NCBI RefSeq assembly: GCF_000321225.1
Contig: NW_004451858.1
Location: 298,046-362,045 of the forward strand
DNA: 64,000 nucleotides
From: Odobenus rosmarus divergens
Taxonomy: Eukaryota > Chordata > Mammalia > Carnivora > Odobenidae
Direction: 5' to 3'
The notes below the pieces were generated by a model that ran no database searches, had not been told where the DNA came from, and saw nothing but the letters and a program-made list of their open reading frames with translations. The position numbers and the translations under genes were made by a program. Positions within the stretch are counted from its first letter, which is position 1, and every line of letters starts with the position of its first letter. Below are positions 1 to 11,829 of the stretch, one piece after another.

Positions 1-60
1 CCATTTGTCACTCTCAAGTTTAAAATTCTTGACTTTGGGAAGGCTCAATACACCTGGCTT

Positions 61-117
61 TTGTTGTTGTTGTTGTTTTGGGTTTTTTTTGTTTTGTTTT
101 TATTTGTTTTGTTTTTA
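61..117 (+). repeat. (TTG)n and T-rich tract
   Basis: Five TTG units are followed by TTTTG and T-runs. The apparent Leu/Phe-rich frame across it is an artefact of the simple repeat. Confidence 0.9.
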
Positions 118-229
118 CTGCTTTCCAACACCCTTCAGTCTGGGAGAGAGACTCATCACAGCTCCACAAAACATAATACCGTAATTCCCCACTGCTCCTG
201 CTTTCCTTCTTGTGGTTTCTCTTGGCAGG

Positions 230-340
230 AAACCAGTCCCTACACCCCGGGAAACTTTATCCATCTTCCAGGGCCCAGCTGAACCCACTGTTCTTCTCAA
301 GAGCCTTCTTGAACTCCTACAGCCCCCGAAAATCACCTTC
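230..340 (+). mobile_element. L2-like fragment
   Basis: TCTTCCAGGGCCCAGCTGAA followed by GAGCCTTCTTGAACTCC resembles the L2 3' region in sense orientation. Short and uncertain. Confidence 0.4.
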
Positions 341-1231
341 ACCTCTGCCCTCCCGCAACAAAGATGATCTCCCAAACCAGTCAGGCTTCGGGGACATATC
401 ATCTCCCACGTGGACGCTGCCTCCTGGGTGCCTACCCCATTGCCCCAGCAAAATTAGAGAGTGCTCATGCACAGGACCCAGATCTTCTCCTCCTCCTCCT
501 CCTCCCTCGGCTCTCCCCTCCCCATCCCATGGAGCACTTTTATGAGGCCTCCAAAGGAGGCTCAGGCCTGTGTCCCTGAGGAACAACTGACATACAGTCA
601 TGGATTTTCCAGAGGCATTTTCCTGGCAACTCAATCCATCAAACCGATCAAAGAGACATGCTGGTTTCAATAGCTCTTCGGGTTTTGCAGAGAACAAAGC
701 TGAGTCACAGGCACTGTACTTTCAGCACACGGGGGAGAAGCTCCAGTTTGACCATTCTACTGCCTCGGAGGCCAAGTCACTGTTACAGGGCAATGTCTTA
801 GGTAGAGACGTTGCCTTGACAACCAGAAGGCTTTCCACACCCTCCCACCTGCTTTACACTGAACCTGATACCCAGTGATCAGCACAAGATAAAATTCTTT
901 TAGTTACAACTGGCTATAACCCATAGTTAGCTCATTCACATTAAATGCTTTAATGGTATCACAAGGGAATCTATGTCAGAAAGTGCTTCTGGAGTTATAA
1001 TTTATATATGCATGTGCATGTGCATATGTACTATGCATGCTGACTACAATTATGTCTCCAGCTGGTCTCTGTAAAGTTGATCTCAACTTGTCAACTGCAT
1101 TTTTCAAAGACCGAAATACGAGCGCTGCCTATATTTTGTAGTGGGCTAATTTGACCATTGAGGGAAGGGGAAAGGAAAAGCACTTTCAAATCATTCTACT
1201 CATTATTGTGATTTTTAAAATACGTATACAA

Positions 1232-1274
1232 GCACCCAGCGAGCTCAGGTGGTAGAGTATGAGACCCCTAAAAC
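1232..1274 (+). pseudogene. tRNA-Lys 5'-half-like sequence
   Basis: The stretch contains GAGCTCAGGTGGTAGAG followed by ATGAGACCCCTAA, resembling the D-arm (A-box) and start of the anticodon arm of tRNA-Lys. No T-arm or B-box follows; the sequence turns into AT-rich DNA after about 1274. It lacks the CanSINE body and tail, so it looks more like a stray tRNA fragment than a SINE. A highly truncated SINE remains possible. Confidence 0.45.
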
Positions 1275-3474
1275 AGTTATGTGTTATAAGAATTAGAAAT
1301 TATCTATTTGGACCTTTGATTTAAAAGGTGCAAGAACTCAGTGAAATCATGTAACACAAAGATGCAAATGATACAGAATTCTTTATCAGAATAGCTCTGT
1401 TCCAGAAAAAATTAGTTTTCGGGTCACTTTTTTTTTTATATGAAATACAAGAAACAACCATTTTTCCCTAAGGAATTTAAAATATATTATGCAATTTGCA
1501 AGAGCAAAAATGAGTACCAAGTGGTTACTGTTTATCTTCCAACTTCCTGAAGTTAAATTCCAGTGCACAGCACATAATGCCTGGACCATAAAGCCCACCC
1601 CGAGCCTGGTTCCGTAACCAAGCCTCATTGTGACAGACTGAGGAAATTCTTTAAGTGTTCCTGGAAAATGTATTAGATTATTCAATGGTTGCATTAATTA
1701 ACATGTTCTAGAAATGATGTTGGAAATTACCATACGAACATAAGCCATTTGATTCTGGACTACTGTGGAGTGGCAGGACTGATCTGATAACTGAGAACCT
1801 AAGCAATCTTTGCCTAAAATTTACACTAAGGGAAAGCACAAAAATCCCATTTAAAAATCTGACCTTTGTTCCTTCAGCTGTCATGTCTAGTTGATTCCAA
1901 TCTACTGTAACCTTGGACACAGGCACAGTTGGACGGCAATTTATATATTATCAATTTCTCTTTGCACTGAGACATTTTTATGGTAGGTTTTCTCCCCTTC
2001 ACTCTGCTACCTCAATATTCAATCTCCCATGATTTGGGGACAGAAGTAATTGCATGAACCTATAATTTTACTCATCCTCCAGACTACATTTTTAACACGA
2101 ATCTTTTCTGTTTAATCTTCACCCTTCTAGTTGCAACTCCTAGTGACTCATCATTTTCCCTGTAGGCAGCAGGGTCCATACTTTTCATGCCTTCCCTTAC
2201 CCCGTGAGTTCCTTAAACCTCTCCTAGAGATAAGACCAGACGTCAAAGAATCTTCCACAAAACATCTCAACCTCTGTACTCTGAGGGTACCTCACAAGGA
2301 GGCAAACGATCATTTTTTACAATGTTCTAATTATTCCTAACACCAGACCCGTTCAGTCCACTATTCAGCCAATTCAAGGAATATAATACCTGGTGGTTTA
2401 TTCTTCAGCTTTAGGTAGGTAAAACCCGTGGGCATGCCCTGCTATCTTATGGGTGTGGCTTTAAGGGTCCACAAGCTTTGAGCCCAGGGTATCTAACCTG
2501 AGGAAAGCTCATTCACTGGAAACCGTTACAGTCATTCTGACTTACAAGCTTTGGCCTTGCAACAAGAGATTCCACATCTAAAGAGCAGCCATGTCCTTTC
2601 ACTGTCCTTGCCCCCCTTCCTGTATTGGAGTGGTGCCCTCAATCTGGCCCACTGCCCTCTTTGGATCAGGCCTCCCTCTCTGTCCATAAAATCATATTTG
2701 ACGGCTTGGGGCCTCTTGACAGGAAGCACCGATATGCCCCTGGAGAGCCTGGGGCCTTCACACAGTTTGAATGTGGTTTAGCCAAACTGTCTCCTCAGAT
2801 CTGATTCTTGACAAGCTCAAAGAATGGACACTGAGGTGTCTGACTAAGAAATTTAAGAGACGAGAGAGCAGTGTAAAGGCAGGGCATAGCACTCTAAAAC
2901 TGAGCTGGCTTTGCTAGACTGCCCAGAAGGAGTGCAGCATGGCGTTATTATTTCTTTATAAAGTTTCCTACACACGAAGGGGATCCAAGAAATCCTCATG
3001 AAAATGTCCATGATCTACCTCAACAAGGGTAACATGTATATATATAGCAAACGTAAGTCACAATGAAAACCTTGAAGTCTCTGGAAATTAGAATAAATTA
3101 TAAAATGTCTTCACTGCTATGGTACTTTCCCAGTTAAAATTTAATATTGTTAAGTTAATGACTAATCACTGTTAATGCACAATGGAATAAGTGAAGTGTA
3201 TTTTGTTACTTGAGTGAGGTACCTTAGCTGCCTCAAAACAGCTATCTTAGCAGCTATTCTAAAAAATGGGATTTCCTTATCAATAAATTACTTTCTACCT
3301 AATAACGTCCACATGGAGCTAAGGGACATCCTTCAAGTTGAAATTTTATTCTGTTCATAAGCTAATGGGGAGTGATGCTGGTTTCTATGCTAACTTTTGA
3401 GTGAATCGGGAATAATATTTTAATGAGAGGAACTAATGAAGGGGTAATATAAATTAGTTAAGTCACTTAAAAAC

Positions 3475-3585
3475 ACTTAATTTTTCTCTGCCTCAACCTT
3501 CTTACCTACCAAATGGGAAAAATAATTTCTACATAGGTTGCACAAAGACCCGAGCACAAGGTAGGCATTCACAAGAGGTTAATGG
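3475..3585 (+). mobile_element. MIR-like fragment
   Basis: TCTCTGCCTCAACCTTCTTA, CCAAATGGGAAAAATAAT and GAGCACAAGGTAGGCATTCA fit the sense strand of a MIR 3' half. Confidence 0.6.
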
Positions 3586-4495
3586 CTCCGTTAAACAACT
3601 CTCACCATCACCTCCACGGAATGGTGGCTAACATAATAAAACAGCATCACTGGTGCTCGCTCACCAGTTTCCCCACACAGGGTCACCGGAGTGTCTTTCA
3701 CTGGGGGAAGAGCATTTTGTAAGCCCGTGGGTGGGGGAGACGCTTCCTCATCCCTGCTCTATACTTTGCCTGAGCTCAGAAAGCAGGGTGGAGGTAAATT
3801 CTGCGAACATGAAGATCCCAACAGCCTCTGACTCTAATTATGGGTTAATTAAGTGAGAATCAAAAATAAATGAGCATTTTCTGAATACCCACTTAAGGGA
3901 ATGGTGGGGACCAGAAATAAGCTAGATGAGTAGTAACAGAAAGTGAGAGTGTAATGAAAAACTGGCTTAAAGTCATAAAATAATTAATAAACCCTCCCCA
4001 GACACAGAATGGCCCTTGGTGGGTGCTGTCACTTTGCTTCTGTTATACATGTTCACTCCTGACAGCATCACATTGCGTGGAGAATTCCGAAGGACCTGAA
4101 GTCCTTTAATTCTGATCAAAGACCACCACTTTTGAAAATGCCAACTGAGAAAGCCTCAGGGATAGGAAAGGTCACAATCACTTTTATGCTCCTCTGGTAC
4201 CAGCAGGACCTTGCAAGCAGGGACCAGCTACACCGTCTGTGCAACCGAAAATGAGGTGCCCGTTGTATACTAATAAATAAAAAATAATCAATAAAAAAAT
4301 TTCACAAAGCATTTCAAGACCGCAATGACAGAGCATTAAACCAAGTGAGGGGCCCGTCTGAGAGCAGGGCTGCGTGACTGTGCAGGTGTAGGTGACGCCT
4401 GCAGGTTCATCCCTTGGCTGCCACTGTCAGAAAGCTGATGCAGACTGAGAGTGGCTGGTGGTGTTGGAGTGACACAGCGTGAACATGTTACTCAC

Positions 4496-4959
4496 CACTG
4501 TCACTGCATCATTTAGCAGGGACTCTCCAAAGACCAGGATGTAGAGCTGCTCATTGACGTGAATGTTCTCGAAGACGGCGAGCACAGCCACTGGGTCCAC
4601 AGCTGAGATCAAGCTGCCAAAGAGCAGATTCTGGAGCAGAGTGATGTCACTCAGGCCAAAGGCTTCAACTTGGCAGATACCATACAAAGACACCCCAATG
4701 CCAATGGAATTCCAAAGGGTCCCTACCACAGCATACCAGAAAATGGTGCCAATGTTCTCAAAGAACGGGCGAGTGGGCATGAAATAGCCCGCGTCGAGCA
4801 CGATGGGTGGCAGGAGATACAAGAAAAACACATCAGTCTTCATTGCGGGGGGGGACTTTTCATCGACCCCAAAAATAATCCCTCCTAGCAGCAGGCCAAC
4901 CATTATAAGAAGGCAGCTCTCAGGCACTATTGTGGGCAACTTGTGATACAGGTGGAAGC
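4496..4959 (-). CDS. SLC9A2: SLC9A2 (NHE2) exon 2, residues 98-252
   Basis: This 464-bp exon encodes the first half of the NHE2 transport core. On the minus strand a pyrimidine-rich acceptor ending TTCACAG precedes 4959, and the exon opens GC TTC CAC, completing Gly98. It ends ACA GTG before the donor GTGAGT (4495-4490), in phase 0. Visible in order are a hydrophobic helix around [16 protein letters not shown] (109-124) and the conserved [17 protein letters not shown] (140-156), the region tied to amiloride-type inhibitor binding in NHE1. Then come [20 protein letters not shown] (163-182), the [13 protein letters not shown] stretch (216-228) and [11 protein letters not shown] (242-252). The Asn-Asp pair (247-248) and Glu243 match the ion-binding residues of electroneutral exchangers. 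There are no internal stops or frameshifts. The close relative SLC9A4 is the main alternative, but exon 1 fits NHE2. Exon 3 should begin Val-Leu-Tyr and is not seen to the left. Confidence 0.96.
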
Positions 4960-5284
4960 CTGTGAAGGAAAAACATAAAGACAAAGCATTTGGGGTGTGC
5001 AAGAATTAGGGTGAAGATAAATTGGTTCTCTTTGCTGGAACGGATAGATTCTATTTCAAAACCTCCCAGGTCAGCATAACTGGCTACAGAGAACGACGTA
5101 AGTCAGATGACCTTAAAACTATTCACGAAGCACGGGCAAGGCATGAATGCAATTTTACATCAGAAGCTGAATGATACAGGTACATCATACTTACACAGCA
5201 CAGCTGTTGTCTAGATTCCAATGAAGTTTTCTCAAATAAGACCTTGCGATTTTATATTTGAGGCAGTTTTGTGATTTCCAACAC

Positions 5285-5462
5285 ATTTTCAAAGGTGACG
5301 TCTCATTTCATCCTCATAAAAACTTTAAGAAGGAGGCAGGGAAGTTATTTTCACCTTTTTAAGTTCTTTGATTTAAGTGGAGACTGAGGCTCAAAGAGAT
5401 ACAGGCTCTTGTCGAGTGGCCGGATCACACACCAGCTTTCAGGCTACCACTGTCCCCTCCGG
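5285..5462 (-). mobile_element. MIR-like fragment, antisense
   Basis: TCTCATTTCATCCTCATAAA, GGAGACTGAGGCTCAAAGAG and GTGGCCGGATCACACACC fit reverse-complement MIR. It lies just upstream of the CanSINE at 5506. Confidence 0.65.
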
Positions 5463-5505
5463 GCTTGATAAGAGTTTGCAACTTATTTAATATTTTTAAT
5501 TTCAG

Positions 5506-5719
5506 AGGCGCCTGGGTGGCTCAGTGGGTTAAGCTTCCGACTCTTGATTTCGGCTCAGGTCCTGATCTCAGAGTCGTGAGATTAAGCCCGTCAGGATCTG
5601 CAATCAGTGGCGAGTCTGCCTGAGATTCTCTCTCCCCCACCCTCTGCTCCCCTCCCATTGAATGTGCTTGCTCTCTCTCTCTCTCTCTCAAATAAATAGT
5701 CTTTTAAATTTTTGTTTTA
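5506..5719 (+). mobile_element. CanSINE (tRNA-Lys SINE), full length
   Basis: The head GGCGCCTGGGTGGCTCAG is followed by the tRNA-derived body, a (CT)n stretch and the AAATAAATAG tail. Flanks repeat AATTTCAG (about 5498-5505 and 5720-5727). Its body, ending in GAGATTCTCTCTCCC-type sequence, belongs to an older subtype than most copies here. Confidence 0.92.
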
Positions 5720-7070
5720 AATTTCAGACTATTTCACTTGGAATGCTGAGTATGTTTAATTTTTCAGAGGTCTGCTCCTTCAGAGACAACCAAATCAATC
5801 CTTCAAAGGCACTTCACGTAATTACTGCTTAAGGGATATAAACCACCATGATCTCCAGGCTCAGAGTATCTAATCAAGGCAAAGGAACTGATGTGTTTAT
5901 GACCTACTCTAACATAGGACACTGTGTGATGAGGCCCCAGACAAGCTCTAGAGGAGTGGAGAAGGAGGAAATCAGGAAGGACATCATGGAGGAGGCAGCA
6001 TCTGGCAGGGCTTCCTGAAAGGACAGACATTAAATACACAGAGAAGGCATGAAGAGCCTCCTAGGAAGTGAAGAAATGGAGCAAAATACCCATCACCTAA
6101 TTCATGGTGGAGCTCAGTGTGGTTTTAATGCAACGGCAATGTTAGGGGGAGGCCAGCAGCAGGGGAAGAGGAGAGGAATGTGGGTTGTTCTAGCACATGC
6201 GGTAACATGAGGAGCAACTTCACACAGGAAGGTCACCTGACAGGGCTTAAGTGAGGATGGCCCTTATTTACAAGGCAAGGAGAGCCATCCTGCAGGCACC
6301 TCACACATTTTAGAATTAAAGCAGCATACGGAAGTTATCTGAATTATAGGAACACAGTTATTAAAATGCCAGAATGAGTCTTAGAAACTTAGCACCACAG
6401 CAAGTTTAAAAAGTCAAACCTTAAAGGTCTACACACTGTACTAAAGACATGGCATGGCACAGCTTGTGAAAAACAACAAAAAAGTAATCATAATAATTTG
6501 AAGACATTTCAAGAATTTCTAAATAATAAAGTGAACACCTTTATACTGGGATTCAAGTCATCCCACCCGCACTGATCATGTTCTTAATTCGTATTATAGG
6601 AGGCTCCAATCATTGTTGGGGAATAAATGTATTCAGCTGGTTCAGCCGCTCTTTACCCATGACTTCGGCCCTGCTGACCTCTGCTGAACAGAGACATTGA
6701 ACAAAGTCCCCTGAGAACCCTGTCTTTGGAAGCTCTTCTCCCACTGAGCCCTGCTTCTCCATGCAGCATTCCCTGGGTGATAAGGATGTGCCTACCCATA
6801 ACAGCCCCCTCGAGTCTAAGTGAAATCAGCTCCTTTCTGGAAGGCAGGGCATGAAGACCCAACATGAAGGTGCCATGTGTGCCGTGGGCCTTGCTGGCCG
6901 CTATATGATGACTGCCCCCGACCTCAGATCCAGTAGCCCCCCCCCCCCGATGCTCGCGACTGTGGAGAGGCTACCACCAGGCCCGGGCCCGGTTTGCTCA
7001 CTTGCAAAATGGGGACACACGCACCCACCACGTCAAAGGCTGTAACCATAAGGAGGCACCACTGTGCCTG

Positions 7071-7078
7071 TGACGTCA
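7071..7078. promoter_or_regulatory. Palindromic CRE-type site TGACGTCA
   Basis: A perfect 8-bp cAMP-response-element consensus lies deep in intron 1 within a locally GC-richer stretch (about 6860-7560). An 8-bp match can occur by chance in 64 kb. Nothing else here shows that it is an enhancer. Confidence 0.3.
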
Positions 7079-8255
7079 CAAATGCCCCCCAACTGTGGTT
7101 TCCTCCGCCCTCTCCCACATGAAGACACAAGAGAAAACGGTTCTGAAGAAACGCACAGAAGTGAGGGATGGGCTCCTCTGCAGACAGACTGGAGAGTGAG
7201 CAAGGCCTCTCCCCGGCAGCTCCCACTTCTCTGCCGGCCTCTCTCTTTCCTTTCCCTGCCCTCCGGTCCCAGGTACCCAGGGCTCTCGCGTGGGGTACCA
7301 TCTCCTGTCATTGGGCTGCAAGGAAGTCCTTATTCCCAAGGATGGAGGGTGGGAAACACGGTCGAAGGGAGAAAGGCAGAAACAGACGCTGCGTCTGTGC
7401 ATCTCGCAGGATGACGCCTGCCACGCTCCAGCACAGTGACGGATCCTGACCAGGAACGGGGAGAGCAGAACAGGACCAAGCAGAGCCCAGAGAAAGGCAG
7501 CAGCAGATATCCAGGATGGCCTGAGACTGAAGGGCCACTGGGACAGGAGGTGGGGGGACATCTGGCCCCTGATGGGATATTTCGCAACATATACACTAGT
7601 AGGAAACAGTAACATATAAACGAGCAGCAAATATCAGAAAAGAACAGCAACAAACCAACAACTGTTGTTTAAAAAGATCCTGTGTTTACATTTTGAAAAC
7701 ACTCTTCTCCTTTCTTTTATGAATGCTTCAGTCACCCCAAATTGGCCCGAGTGACCTTTGCTTAAAACTGGACGGTAGTTAATGGATCTGCCCAGTTGTT
7801 CCAGGAGCAGGGAGGGATTCAGTGAAGGGTAGTCACCTGAGAGGTTAGTTCTGTGCTTTTTTGATGACCATAAAGCAGAGACACCGAATCTGCTAACATG
7901 CTCTCTGCGGGCATGGAAGGTTTGGTGTGTCAGTGTGTATGGTTTTACAAATGACAGGAGTCAAACGTAGTAGCAAAATAATCAAAACGAAAATCTTCTT
8001 AAATTTCATCGTTCACAGAATAAAACAAGTGAATCAACATTTGCAAATGTGCATTCACTTATGGCTCTCTGCACCCCCAACTATTCCTTGGGAGGGTAAA
8101 TGAACTTGAATAGACAGAATTGGTGCTCCAGAGTCATTATCTCATCAAAATGTTGTGGAGAAATAGATCGGTTATCAGGAAAAACAAAATGAACTTTTTG
8201 ATGATTTTTACAAGGCTGAACATGGGCTACCACAAGTACAATCAACTGCTCAGTC

Positions 8256-8763
8256 CAGGGGTCAGCTAACTTTTTTCTATCAAGGGCCAGACAGTAAATA
8301 TTTCCAGTTCGCAGGCCATATTTTACTCCACTGTCATAGTACAAAAGGAGCCAGAGATAATACCTAAGCGTACGAGTGGCTGTATTCTTTTTTTTTTTTT
8401 TTTAAGATTTTATTTATTTGACAGACAGAGAGAGAGAGCACAACAGGGGGAGGGGCAGAGGGAGAGGGAGAAGCAGGCTCCCCAAGGAGCAGGGAGCCCG
8501 ATGTGGGGCTTGATCCCAGGACTCCGGAATCATGACCTGAGCCGAAGGCAGTTGCTTAACCCACTGAGCCACCCAGGCACCCGAGTCGCTGTGTTCTTAT
8601 GAAACTTTATTTTTGGACATGGAAAGGAGAATTTCCTACTAGTTTATATGTCACAGAGTATCATTCTTCTTTTGATTTTGTTTAACAGTTTAAAAATATA
8701 ACAGCCATTCTTGACCCACAGGCCATACAAAACCGGGGGCAGGGAGGCATGCTTGACCCCTAG
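8256..8763 (+). mobile_element. hAT-type (Charlie/MER-like) DNA transposon remnant, split by a SINE
   Basis: The ends CAGGGGTCAGC (8256-8266) and GCTTGACCCCTAG (8751-8763) are near-perfect inverted repeats. The interior carries sequence familiar from a common mammalian non-autonomous element: AAGGGCCAGACAGTAAATATTT at the left and AGCCATTCTTGACC-type sequence at the right. A CanSINE interrupts it at 8390-8582. No transposase frame remains. The exact family name is uncertain. Confidence 0.75.
8390..8582 (-). mobile_element. CanSINE inside a hAT-like element
   Basis: A minus-strand copy: T-run and AAGATTTTATTTATTTGACAG tail at the left, GAGCCACCCAGGCACCC head at the right. The 16-bp duplication GAGTGGCTGTATTCTT (8374-8389) recurs with two changes at 8583-8598. 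Confidence 0.95.
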
Positions 8764-9880
8764 GCAGTGGTTTACGTCCCCCTGTTTCAGTTTGTTCTTT
8801 GTATTTCCTGCTAAATTCTTGTGTCATTCACTTTTTATTACTAGCCCGTAAACGTCTGCAAGGATGGATACTTTTAAAGTTTATTTTATTTTTAATTGCT
8901 ATAGAAATTCACTTAGTGAGAAGGGGAACAGGATTAGGGTCTCATACAAAATACACTGTTAAGACAACCCTCTCTTAGATTGAGTCTATTTTAATCTCTC
9001 TTTACTTACAAGTGTTGAAACGAACTGAGCTTAAAAGCTAAAGATCTACATATAGCTGAGTACAAAGCTATTGATTCATTCTATTCTCTCACTATACTTA
9101 AAATAATCTGTTTTGTCAAATGCTGGGAAGAGAAGACAGGAAGCTTCCAGATAGCAGGATCCACAAAAAAACAACAATGTAAAAATCTGAATCACCAACT
9201 ATAACAAAAAACCATCCAAAATAAGTTTCAAAAATTATATACAGTTGTAATTAACAAGTGAACAGCAAGGAGGGAAAGGGGAAACCCGCAGAGGTGAGCA
9301 GGGACAAGGCCCTCCGGAGAGAAAGCACAACCTCCAGGTGCAGACGAACACAAACTATCCAATTAATGTTCCGTATTTTATGAGAGCTTAAAGAAAAAAT
9401 GATGACATTTAATAGCTCCACCAATATTTTCCAAGTTTGTGTTGAGTAGGCAAAAGTACCCTTCGAAACAAAGTCAGCAGAGGCAGCCTGACTCAGAATT
9501 AGCTTCCCAGGCTGCTCCTTCTTGAAGCAACTCTGGGAAATACTGGATTTAACGTAAAAGAATAGTCTGAAATGAGCCATGCCTATTTGGCTGGGGGAAA
9601 AAAGGTAAATATTTACAGAGTATATTAAATTTGCTTTTAAGTATTAAGAGAAATAAGCAAGTTCATTCAAAGGTAAAAATGCTGGGTGCCTGTATCCCAA
9701 TTCACACAGCAACCAAATACACACTTTTAAAAAACAGAACTGCAATAAGCAACAGATAATGAGAAACAGGAAATAGTGAGAAACATTTTGATATGATACA
9801 TCAGCAAGCTGCTATTATTGCATGATAATGCTAAGTAGACAAAGACTGAGTGAAAAGATTCAATCCTAAAAATAAATAGA

Positions 9881-10056
9881 GGGGCATCTGGATGGCTCAG
9901 TCAGTTAAGCATCTGCCTTCGGCTCAGGTCGTGATCCCAGGGTCCTGGGATGGAGCCCCCTGTGGGGCTCCCTGCTCAGTGGGGAGTCTGCTTCTCCCTC
10001 TGCCTCTGCTGCTCCCCCTGCTCTCTCTCTTAAATAAGTAAAATCTTTTAAAAATA
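9881..10056 (+). mobile_element. CanSINE with extended A-rich tail
   Basis: The head is GGGGCATCTGGATGGCTCAG with a normal body. The tail runs into about 120 bp of AAATAA-type low-complexity sequence (10057-10175), probably expanded from the SINE tail. Confidence 0.92.
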
Positions 10057-10175
10057 AATAAATAAAATAAAAATAAATAAAATAAAATTGAGTAAATAAA
10101 TAAAAATAAACAATAAAAATATGGAAATAAACACATAAAATAAACAGAATGGAATTCAATAAATAAAAAAGAATT
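10057..10175. repeat. AAATA-rich low-complexity tract
   Basis: Degenerate AAATAAAT/AAAATAA repeats directly follow the tail of the CanSINE at 9881. Expansion of the SINE tail is the simplest explanation. Confidence 0.8.
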
Positions 10176-10292
10176 AACTGATTTATGTCAGTAACTCACT
10201 AACACGGTCTTACATTTAGTCACATGCTGGGGCTGAAATATACATTTATTTTCTCCCCACTAAAAAATAGTGCAACTATGAATATGGAGCCA

Positions 10293-10752
10293 AACCTTGT
10301 CTTACTGCACTTTGTTTTATTGTGCTTTGCAGATACTGCATTTTTTTATAAATTGAAGGTTTTTGGCAGCTCTGTGTCCTTGAGCAAGTCAACTGCCACC
10401 ATTTTAACAACAGCATTTGCTCACTTCGTGTCTCTATATCACATTTTGGTAATTCTCCCAATATTTCAAACTTCTGTATTATTATATTTGTTATGGTGAT
10501 TTGTGATCAGTGATTATAACTTGCTCAAAGCTCAGATGATGGTTAGCATTTTTTAGCAATAAAGTATTTTTAATTAAGGTATATATATTATTATTTTACA
10601 CATAATGCTATTGAACATTTAGTAGTAGACTACAGTGTGGTATGAACATAGCTTTTATAAGCACTGGGAAATCAAAAAATTCATTCGACTTGCTTTACTG
10701 CAATATCTACTTTATTGCAGTGGTCTGGAACTGAATCTGCAATCTTCTGTAG
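10293..10752 (+). mobile_element. Tigger1-like (Tc1/mariner) internal-deletion DNA transposon
   Basis: The left part holds TTGTTTTATTGTGCTTTGCAG and CAATATTTCAAACTT, and the right part holds GATGATGGTTAGCAT, AGCAATAAAGTATTTTTAA and CTTTATTGCAGTGGTCTGGAA. These are the two ends of Tigger1 as known from mammals, with the transposase region missing between them (junction near 10520). It is a dead, non-autonomous copy. Confidence 0.85.
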
Positions 10753-11829
10753 AGATTTTAAAAAATGCTCCCCTTCTGAGGATTGCAAAGGACTTATAAT
10801 AATAAAATAATTGGGAAAAAATGAAAACATAAATGAAACATTAAAAATCTGTTGGACTTATTCCAAAGCAGAACTTAGGTGGTATTTGATTTTTCCAAAT
10901 GACATGACTGCTTGCAAAGAAAAGAGAAACACAGTGAGCACAGTCTGTCCATGAAGAATTCTGAAAAGGAACAAAGTGTTAAACTTTGTTTAACAGTCCG
11001 TTCATCAGACTGTTGAGTCCCTTTCCCAGCACAAGGCTCTGAGGGACCTGGTATTAGATCGTGAATGGACTGTATCTTCAGCTTGTATTTGGTACAGAAG
11101 ATCAGACACGAACACAAGTCATCATCATACAAGATAGGAAAGAAGAGATGTAGTAAGTACTAGAGGAGCAGGGAAGGCAAGGAAATTACAGATGAGGAGG
11201 TTCAGGAAAGAACTGGAGGTGGCATTAAGATAAGTGGCTGTGGATATTTCGGTTTCACAGGAATAAGGCACAAGGGAGGAACGGGGAAAAGGCTGGGTGC
11301 CATGAGGGTGGGGTGGCACAGCTGACCTGGCTACAAAGTGTGTACAGCAAGGAAGAGATGAGCCAATCAAATAGGGAGTGGCCCCACCGTAGAAGGTCTG
11401 GCGAGCCAATCTTTGAAGACCTGCCTCTGTTCTGTGGGCAAGGGGGAGCCATTGAGGGCATCTTGGAACCATCCTTGTCTTCCACACATGGAGTGAAGGG
11501 GGGACAAGCCCCGCCCAGGAGACTAGAGACTGGAATTTGGAAATGAGGGGATGAGAGCTGCCCGATTAACATTTTACACCAGATGACATGATTAACCATC
11601 CATGAAAATAAATAGGATGCTGATGCAAATATGTGATGAAAAAGTTTAAGAAGAGTCCAAACTCCCAAGGAAATCTATGCATAACCTTAGAAAGGGAAGT
11701 CTGAGAGGACAGCCACTCAGTACAACTATGTACTAATGAAAAAGAACACTGATAGGTAACAAGAAGACGCTATACTGCAACATTGTATATGACAGGGAAA
11801 GTTCAGAAGCAGTACAAATGATCAATGTC

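Larger units (their letters stand above)
1..4495 (-). other. SLC9A2: SLC9A2 intron 2 (partial, 5' portion)
   Basis: The intron begins at the GTGAGT donor (4495-4490, minus strand) and runs off the left edge. I looked for exon 3, whose product should start Val-Leu-Tyr-Asn-Leu-Phe and continue into a conserved membrane segment, and saw no match on the minus strand. Contents include a TTG/T-rich tract (61-117), an L2-like fragment near 230-340, a tRNA-Lys-like fragment at 1232-1274 and a MIR-like fragment near 3475-3585. The stretches 345-1230, 1280-3470 and 3590-4490 show nothing I can name. Confidence 0.85.

Noticed and set aside
1..4495. SLC9A2 exon 3
   Set aside because: Looked for a minus-strand exon starting Val-Leu-Tyr-Asn-Leu-Phe; none seen, so it probably lies left of the window.
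4960..5002. Extension of the exon 2 frame upstream to a Met
   Set aside because: This part lies 5' of the TTCACAG acceptor and is intron; the true upstream coding sequence is exon 1.
5670..5689. (CT)n run as a separate microsatellite
   Set aside because: It is the normal CT-rich part of the CanSINE at 5506.
7076..7630. 184-residue minus-strand open frame in intron 1
   Set aside because: Overlaps other frames of similar length in the same GC-rich block, has no recognisable motif or splice structure, and lies within an intron.
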